DNA of 64,000 nt from Gigaspora margarita (lineage: Eukaryota > Glomeromycota > Glomeromycetes > Diversisporales > Gigasporaceae). The stretch covers positions 131,135 through 195,134 of the forward strand of contig WTPW01000344.1 in assembly GCA_009809945.1 (NCBI GenBank), in the 5' to 3' direction. Every line of letters starts with the position of its first letter. The stretch's first letter is position 1. The translations under genes were made by a program, and so were the position numbers. Of this stretch, positions 58,118-64,000 are shown piece after piece. The notes beneath the pieces were generated by a model. The model did no database searches. It saw nothing but the letters and a program-made list of their open reading frames with translations, and had not been told where the DNA came from.

Positions 58118-58272
58118 CTGTGCCAATTGTACCAAATGTACTGGATGTAATATTTGTACCAAATGTGCCACATGTACCAAATGTGTTGCATGTAACATAA
58201 GCGTCACATGTGATGGATGTGTCACATGTTGCACTTAAGGCATAAGTGACTGATGTGATCAAAGTGGCATAA
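58118..58272. repeat. Minisatellite of 9-bp-like tgtaccaaa / tgtcacatg units
   Basis: gtaccaaatgta, gtgccacatgta, gcgtcacatgtg and similar. Again the length periodicity keeps the minus strand open, giving a Thr/Cys/Gly-rich translation. It directly abuts the next element's target duplication. Confidence 0.8.
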
Positions 58273-58280
58273 GTGATCGA

Positions 58281-58566
58281 TAGGGTTCTGCAATTTGATT
58301 TGATCTTCAAATATTTGAATCAAATATTTGATCAAATTCAAATTCAAATTTGACTATATTTGATTTGATCAAATTCAAATCTGGCCAAATTTGATTTGAT
58401 TTGACAAATATTTAATTTGATTTAAAAATTACTATTAAAAATTCAAATTCAAATCAAATTCAAATCCAAATATTTGAATCAAATCAAATTCAAATTAGGG
58501 TCAATTTGATTTGATCAAATTCAAATTGACCCAATATTTGATTTGATTTGAATTTGAGGAACCCTA
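58281..58566. mobile_element. hAT-type MITE made of AAATTTGA words, 286 bp
   Basis: TAGGGTTC ... GAACCCTA with exact 8-bp flanks GTGATCGA (58273-58280 and 58567-58574). Nearly the whole interior is tttgatttgatc, caaattcaaat and aatatttg words in both orientations. Confidence 0.92.
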
Positions 58567-58574
58567 GTGATCGA

Positions 58575-60242
58575 TAGGACACTTAAGACACAAATGCCAT
58601 ATGTGCTTATTAGTAAATAGTTTCTTATATATATGGACGATATTTGCTCCACTTTGTAGGCATGTCTGTCATGATATCTTAATATATTAATAAAGGACAC
58701 TATAATCAATTCTATAAAATATATCACATACTCTTTCGAATTGCCAAATCACACTATAAATATAAACCCTATCGCTTGTATAATATTAACAACTATGATA
58801 CACTACTGCACAGTTTGTGTCTCTGTGCTCATGTGACTCCCTATTAATAGTTGCTCCGTTAGCCTCGATTACTGAGAGGTATTTGAAGGTTAACAATGGT
58901 CCTCTTAGGGACCAGACTGGACTGGACTGATGCATTCCTATGAAGAGCATGTACATAATTATAAATATTGCTTTCTGCTTTTCTGATTTTTAGTGCGGCA
59001 GTGTCGCACATCCTGCACATCTCTTGGGGCATTAACAAAGAAATGTCAGAAAGGCAATTTTACTAAAATATTTACCCTTAACCTAACTTCTGACTGACCC
59101 TTACTAACTTTAATTAAAAAATCAAAATCAGCCTGCTTAAACGACTGCATATTATTTTATAGAAAATCTCAGATATAGACAAGTTCATTTTAAAGATTGA
59201 TTACGAAAGATCATTTTAACTTGTTGAAATAATTATTTTGGTAATCAAATTATTCAAATAGACTAATAGATTAGAAGTTATTCACTGTTAAAGATTATTT
59301 TGAAAATAACTATCTGCAAATTAAGTATCTTCAAATGAACTTATCTATAAATTGATTTTCTATGAAATAAAATTATTGATTTTTTATGGAATAAAATTAT
59401 TAAATTATATGTACTCCTGCAAGAAAAGTCAAAAATATGCAAACAAAAAATCTTACCTATCTATAGATTGCTCGGGTACTGTTTCAATACTTGTACAGGC
59501 TGTACAATAGATTGAAAAATTGAAAATTTGCCTATCTCTGCATACAATTAGATTTAGAATAAATATGTAAACCTCAGGATGTCCTTTCTAGTTTCATATT
59601 GCAATTCCTGACATAAGTAAATCATTCTATTTTGATAAATGTTTTGTAAGTCTACCATTAAGGCACTCTAAGTTTCAGATTTTAAGATGAATAATGAGAT
59701 TATTACAAGTCACTTTGTATTGATAAGTTACTGATAGATTTAAACTCAACATAGTTTTATAATATCTATGATTTAACTGATAATTAAAGAGCCTAAAATT
59801 TTATTTCATAGACAATCAATTTACAGACAAGTTTATTTTAAAGACAATTAATTCCAAGAGTTTATTTCATAGTTCATTTTGCAGGCATTTCATTTGTGTG
59901 CCGTCAAATGAAAACCTGAGATCGAGTTCCAATTATACGTACTTTATGTTCAGTTACAGCAGAGCCATCCGAACATTGAAGTGATTTTCCACTAAATTGC
60001 ATTGTTTGAACCAATCAAAATAATATAACATGATTGATCGACCAATCAAATTACTGATTTGCAAAATTTTAGGATTCATAGGAATTGAAATAAGTGAAAA
60101 GGTAGAAATAAAAGAAAATAAATGAAGTCGAAGTAATTTTAATATGATAAAATAATATAAAAGCATGATAAGAACCCTGGAAAAAATAAGTTATTAGTTG
60201 CTTACGTGAACAACTTATACTTATCGGGTGCCAAAAACTTTA
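58575..60242. other. Intergenic with degenerate GACA-word tracts
   Basis: 59175-59400 and 59800-59900 have words such as gacaatcaatttacagacaagtttatttt, related to the hairpins at 8.7 and 48.7 kb but very worn. No gene. Confidence 0.45.
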
Positions 60243-60480
60243 TAAGGCCAGAGCAATTTAATTTGGTGGTTTACATTACATCCTTCTCACAAGAGGGGGG
60301 GAGGGGTGGATCATATAGTAAAATTTTAAAAAATTTTTTTTCAAAAAAAAATTTTCCGATTTGCTCCAGGACTATAAAAAAATTTTCCAAAATATTCCGT
60401 AGTCCTATGTATATCTATATACATTTTTTTACTATAAAGGGGGGTAATGTAAACTACTGAGTTAAATTGGTCTGGCCTTA
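60243..60480. mobile_element. MITE family A, diverged copy
   Basis: TA|AGGCCAGAGCAATTTAA ... TTAAATTGGTCTGGCCT|TA with the family centre (ggaggggtggatcatatagtaaaattttaaaaa; catttttttactataaa). Confidence 0.85.
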
Positions 60481-60627
60481 TTACTAACTTCTTTATTATC
60501 ATTTCACGTGGGAAAATTTGCAGTTGTATTAGGTTTTATTTGGCATTTGAAAATTATCTATAATCACTTAGTTATAATTCACTTAGTTGTTTAGTTTATT
60601 TTATGTAATAAAGAAAGTGTGATTATA

Positions 60628-60918
60628 TTTTTTTTTTTTGAACTTTAGCAGTGTTTGCGCCAGCTTTATTAAATTAACCAAATTAATACAACTTGCCAAA
60701 ATTCAAATAATATCAACCAGCAATCTAAATACTATGGCTGTGCAGAACCCGATCTTTTTACAATGTAAATGACCCAAGTCTTCGCTACCACACTGATTTT
60801 TCTCTACTAAGAATTAGTTTAAGTTATCAACCTTAAACTTCTCCAAAGTTACGACGAGGTTCTCAGCTACCTCTTCAAATTCTAATCCTTTAAAAAACTT
60901 CATCTCTGAGCTACTCAT
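60628..60918 (-). pseudogene. Possible poly(A)-tailed retrocopy of an mRNA 3' end
   Basis: On the minus strand, MSSSEMKFFKGLEFEEVAEN..FKVDNLN ends at TAA 60814. About 145 bases later comes AATAAA (60665-60670), and 25 bases after that a run of 12 A (60639-60628). The short coding part is amphipathic and protein-like, but I do not recognise the family. It could also be a small real gene whose cleavage site lies near a genomic A-tract. Confidence 0.35.
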
Positions 60919-61632
60919 AAAACGAAGAAAAAGAAAGGATATAAAAAAAAGGGGGGAATATAAACCTAAACGAATCCAACAAACAAACCAAAAATAAAAC
61001 ATACCAAGAAAAACAAACAAAAAGAGAAGAACAAAGAAAGAGTCATGAAAGTGAAGGTGCTAATACGTCTAAACACTAAACGATAAAAATTATATAACAC
61101 TACTTAATATCTATTTATAAATATGTTATATGTACAAAAAGAAAGAAAAGAAAAAAAAAAGAAAGATCTAGAATTCAATTAACCCCGATCAGCCTACAAC
61201 TTTGTGTTACTATCTCATTACACGTCATTCCTGTTGCCACCTTGTATGCCTTCTTCCTGATTAGGATAGGAGAAAGTGTAATTATAATAATCTGCTTAAA
61301 TAGAATAATAAAGCATGATTGTGTAACTCATATTACGAATTGATTACATAAGCGTTAAAATCCATCGGAGGTTAATCTTAAATAAATTCTTAAAATATAT
61401 ATGAATATTCGAATGTATTCTTTTAATGTATAAAAAGTTAGCATTTAATATTTAGTGATTCATTTGTATTTGCGTATATTTATTTATTTATTTATTTATT
61501 TAAATTTTTTACTTTATTATGTTTATTACTATTTTCACTTTTTTTTATTAATTGATAAGGATAGTGGTTCTAAAATGACAAATGACATTTCACGATTCAC
61601 GAATAATATAAATTCAGAAATATATGCAGAAC
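60919..61632. other. Purine-rich and AT-rich intergenic
   Basis: A/G-rich strand at 61020-61170. (TTTA)n microsatellite at about 61472-61500. No gene. Confidence 0.5.
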
Positions 61633-62440
61633 TAGTATTCTGACCCGTCACAAAAATCGCAACTCAGATCACCCGCGGGTGGGTCACCCGGGTACCCAGG
61701 TGAACACTAGGTAATAGAAAAATTCTGCTACAGGTCACTTGCGGGTGGGTCACCCAGTTGACCCAGGTGAACACTAGGTAATAGAAAAATTCTGCTATAG
61801 ATCACCCGCGGGTGAGTCACCNNGGTGACCCAGGTGAACACTAGGTATAGTGTTCTGACCTGCCACAAAAATCCCAACTCGGATGATCCGGATGAACACT
61901 AGGTAATAGAAAAATTCTGCTACGGGTCACCCAGTTGACCCAGGTGAACACTAGAATATTGATAGATAAATTGGTAAGCTTAATAATATTTCAACAAATT
62001 TAAGCAAATCATTATTAATTAATCAAAGCATTTCTAATTTAACATTAGATCTGCTCAGTATGTATAACTATCATATAAGTAGCAAGGCATAACAGGTATA
62101 GACGGCTCGTGCCAGAATTTAGAAAATGCGCACAGCCACAAAGTTATTCATATAACATTCAAGTACCCAGTATACCGTGATGTTAATGCACATCAAATGA
62201 TTAATTTGAATACGCCATCCAATAAGATTCAGGATTTTGTAAACAAAAGTTTGCCTGTTAACTATACACTTTGTACTTCGTACTATGTTCCTGGTACCCA
62301 TACAGGTCACCCATGTGGGTGACTTGCCGGTTGACCCACAGGTCACCCGCGGGTTGACCACCCGGGTGGGCATAATTCAACCTGGGTCACCCGCCCACCC
62401 GTGGGTGACCCAGGTGAAACTTACCCAGGTCAGAACACTA
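61633..62440. mobile_element. hAT-type foldback made of GGTCACCCGCGGGTG words, 808 bp
   Basis: TAGTATTCTGACC ... GGTCAGAACACTA, flanked by the exact 8-bp duplication TGCAGAAC (61625-61632 and 62441-62448). The arms carry gtcacccgcgggtg, cacccgggtg and gtgacccagg words, giving GC-rich islands in AT-rich DNA. The left arm has iterated caggtgaacactagg, each a copy of the terminus. An internal full terminus tagtgttctgacc lies at about 61849. The centre (61960-62290) is ordinary AT-rich DNA. Two Ns at 61822-61823. Confidence 0.9.
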
Positions 62441-62448
62441 TGCAGAAC

Positions 62449-63545
62449 ATTATATAACTGAAAATCAACACAAATTCAGAAATGATGCGGAACATTATAA
62501 TAATAAGGGTTTCAGAATTAAAATTGTACAAATCTTATTTATTTTTAGTTAAAATTCGAATACACTTATTTATATGATCATCATTATTATAAATTGCTTT
62601 ATTGTTAATCGATACTGCTTATAATATTGTTTTATTATTATTAAATAGTTTGTTGATCTGCATAATAAAAAATTTTTACTTATTCATTAAATGGGAGTCT
62701 CTAAACACTCCCATTTCATTTTCTGATTTCAAAATTTTGACACAACAAATAAGACTTTTTAAACTCTTATTTATTTCTGAAATATGCCTAGTTATCTTTG
62801 TCTGGCACTAATGATATCTGAAATACATAAGTTAGAATAAGATGTACAAAAGTACAACCTTTATGCATAAATCATTTTTTTATATTAACAATATCAGATA
62901 TAGAGTTGCTTTATTTGATTGATGCATTATGATATAAATATCTTTTCTGGATATAACTGTTATCCTTTTATTTGAATAGGATCCGGTTATTAAATTTTGT
63001 TAAAGGTTACAATCTTTTGGATCAAGCGTTATACAAGTACGAGCACTAACTCCAATAAGATAATCACAAATATGGTATTATATTGATTGGCAAGTTATAT
63101 ACATTTCAGTAAACAGGAAATACTACGTTGAATTTTCTGATTGGTTGATAGCGCGACGAACAGACATTTTGTGTTTTAATATAATAGACAGCAGCATAAT
63201 TCAATAATTACAATAATTTATAGTACCAAACTTGCATACAGTACCTTGGCACTTATTCACGAACTTTTTTCTGTTTTTTGGAGATAATATATGTAGAGAT
63301 TTATTATTGCCACCCCCCACTTTTGTTAATGCCACCCCCTACCCCGGAATCTGGCCTATCTCAGGCCTTTCCGGACCACTTCTGGCCTAAATCATGTGCC
63401 CCAAGCCACAAAACAAGGTCATATGACCAATAAAATTTGTCTCAAAGCTATTTAGTTACACAAATTTGTGGTGCATAATTTGTGTAACCTTTTTATCCAA
63501 TCAATTTATAGTCCGGGGTCCTAGGTCCGTACCAGTCTATATAGA
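62449..63545. other. AT-rich intergenic
   Basis: No gene. A strong small hairpin aatgggagtctctaaacactcccatt lies near 62690-62717. CCACCCCC-type words lie at 63311-63345. Confidence 0.45.
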
Positions 63546-64000
63546 ATTTTATTAATAAAATTCTACAAATTCTTAAAATTCACAAATTCTTATTAATTAA
63601 TTCTAACTTAATGCACTAAATAACTTGTTTAGCACGTAAAAATACACCAAATCGGCTATGTTGTTTGAAATTTGGAGAACAGATGCATAATTTTGGATTT
63701 TTGATCAAAAAAGTCAAATTTAGGCATCTTTTCTCAAAATTTCAAGTAAAATAAAAACAACACAGCCGATTTAATGTATTTTTAAGTGCTGAACAAGTTT
63801 ACTTATTGCATTAAATTAGAATTAATTAGTAAAATTTTATGAAAAATAAGATTTTATTGAATTTTATTAATAAAATTCTATAAATTCTTAAAATTCCCAA
63901 ATTCTTATTAATTAATTCTAATTTAATGCACTAAGTAAACTTGTTAGGCACCTAAAAATACATCAAATCGGCTGTGTTGTTTTTATTTTATTTGAAATTT
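63546..64000. repeat. Three copies of one module, order plus-minus-plus
   Basis: attttattaataaaattct..aattcttattaattaattcta..aatgcacta..aaatcggctatgttgtttgaaattt at 63546-63675, its inverse at about 63740-63868, then the direct form again from 63861 to the window end. Confidence 0.85.

Noticed and set aside
62690-62717. Rho-independent-type terminator hairpin
   Set aside because: Strong stem followed by Ts, but the genome is eukaryotic and no gene precedes it.

Overview
This is eukaryotic, intron-bearing, very AT-rich DNA. It is most likely from an arbuscular mycorrhizal fungus of the Rhizophagus/Glomus type. That is inferred from the gene families present: a BTB-BACK-TLDc gene, a 36-residue Sel1-like-repeat (SLR) gene, a decayed TRP-like ion-channel gene, and an F-box/LRR relic, all in a mass of DIRS, pogo, LTR and palindromic MITE repeats. 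Splice sites are canonical GT..AG with introns of 85-99 nt. No rRNA, tRNA, CRISPR or bacterial-style operon was seen. Ns at 437-496, 9112-9195, 12797, 13742, 14518 and 61822-61823 show the assembly is imperfect.

Only three genes look intact or nearly so. (1) A two-exon type II membrane glycosyltransferase-like gene at 5618-7420 (+). (2) An SLR gene at 12762-13964 (-), whose 3' end runs into a 1.6-kb repeat that is present again at 14312-15921. (3) A two-exon BTB-BACK-TLDc gene at 27337-28921 (-). Decayed genes are a TRP-like channel (18202-20800, -), a DDE-like transposase (23641-24760, +), an F-box/LRR gene (32200-33280, +), an SLR scrap (52911-53108, -) and a possible poly(A)-tailed retrocopy (60628-60918, -).

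Layout: 1-3315 is a minus-strand LTR element carrying a degenerate CCHC gag and SLR-like coding sequence. 3316-9342 holds small inverted repeats, the glycosyltransferase gene and three palindromic elements. 11188-16090 is the duplicated SLR locus. 18.2-26.5 kb is channel and transposase debris plus MITEs. 27.3-28.9 kb is the BTB-TLDc gene. 34.9-48.1 kb is a decayed minus-strand DIRS-type retrotransposon (gag with CCHC, RT with YVDD, RNase H, tyrosine recombinase). A complete 6,237-bp pogo/Tigger-like transposon (38758-44994) splits its RT, with a TA target duplication. A 1.4-kb hAT-type foldback sits just beyond the recombinase. 48.6-64 kb is almost entirely palindromic elements and minisatellites, with elements nested inside one another at 55.1-57.1 kb.

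The most unusual material is a set of non-autonomous elements with clean 8-bp target duplications and hAT-like YAGNG termini: 35286-36693, 56693-56926, 58281-58566 and 61633-62440. In three of them the arms are not ordinary terminal repeats. They are filled with a short element-specific DNA word, reiterated in opposite orientations (TTTCCGAAATGGCGAAA, TTTGATTTGAATT, or GGTCACCCGCGGGTG). A second theme is long hairpins built from diverged TTTCaccGACA words at 8.7 and 48.7 kb, with one-armed versions at 9.8, 44.2 and 59.8 kb.
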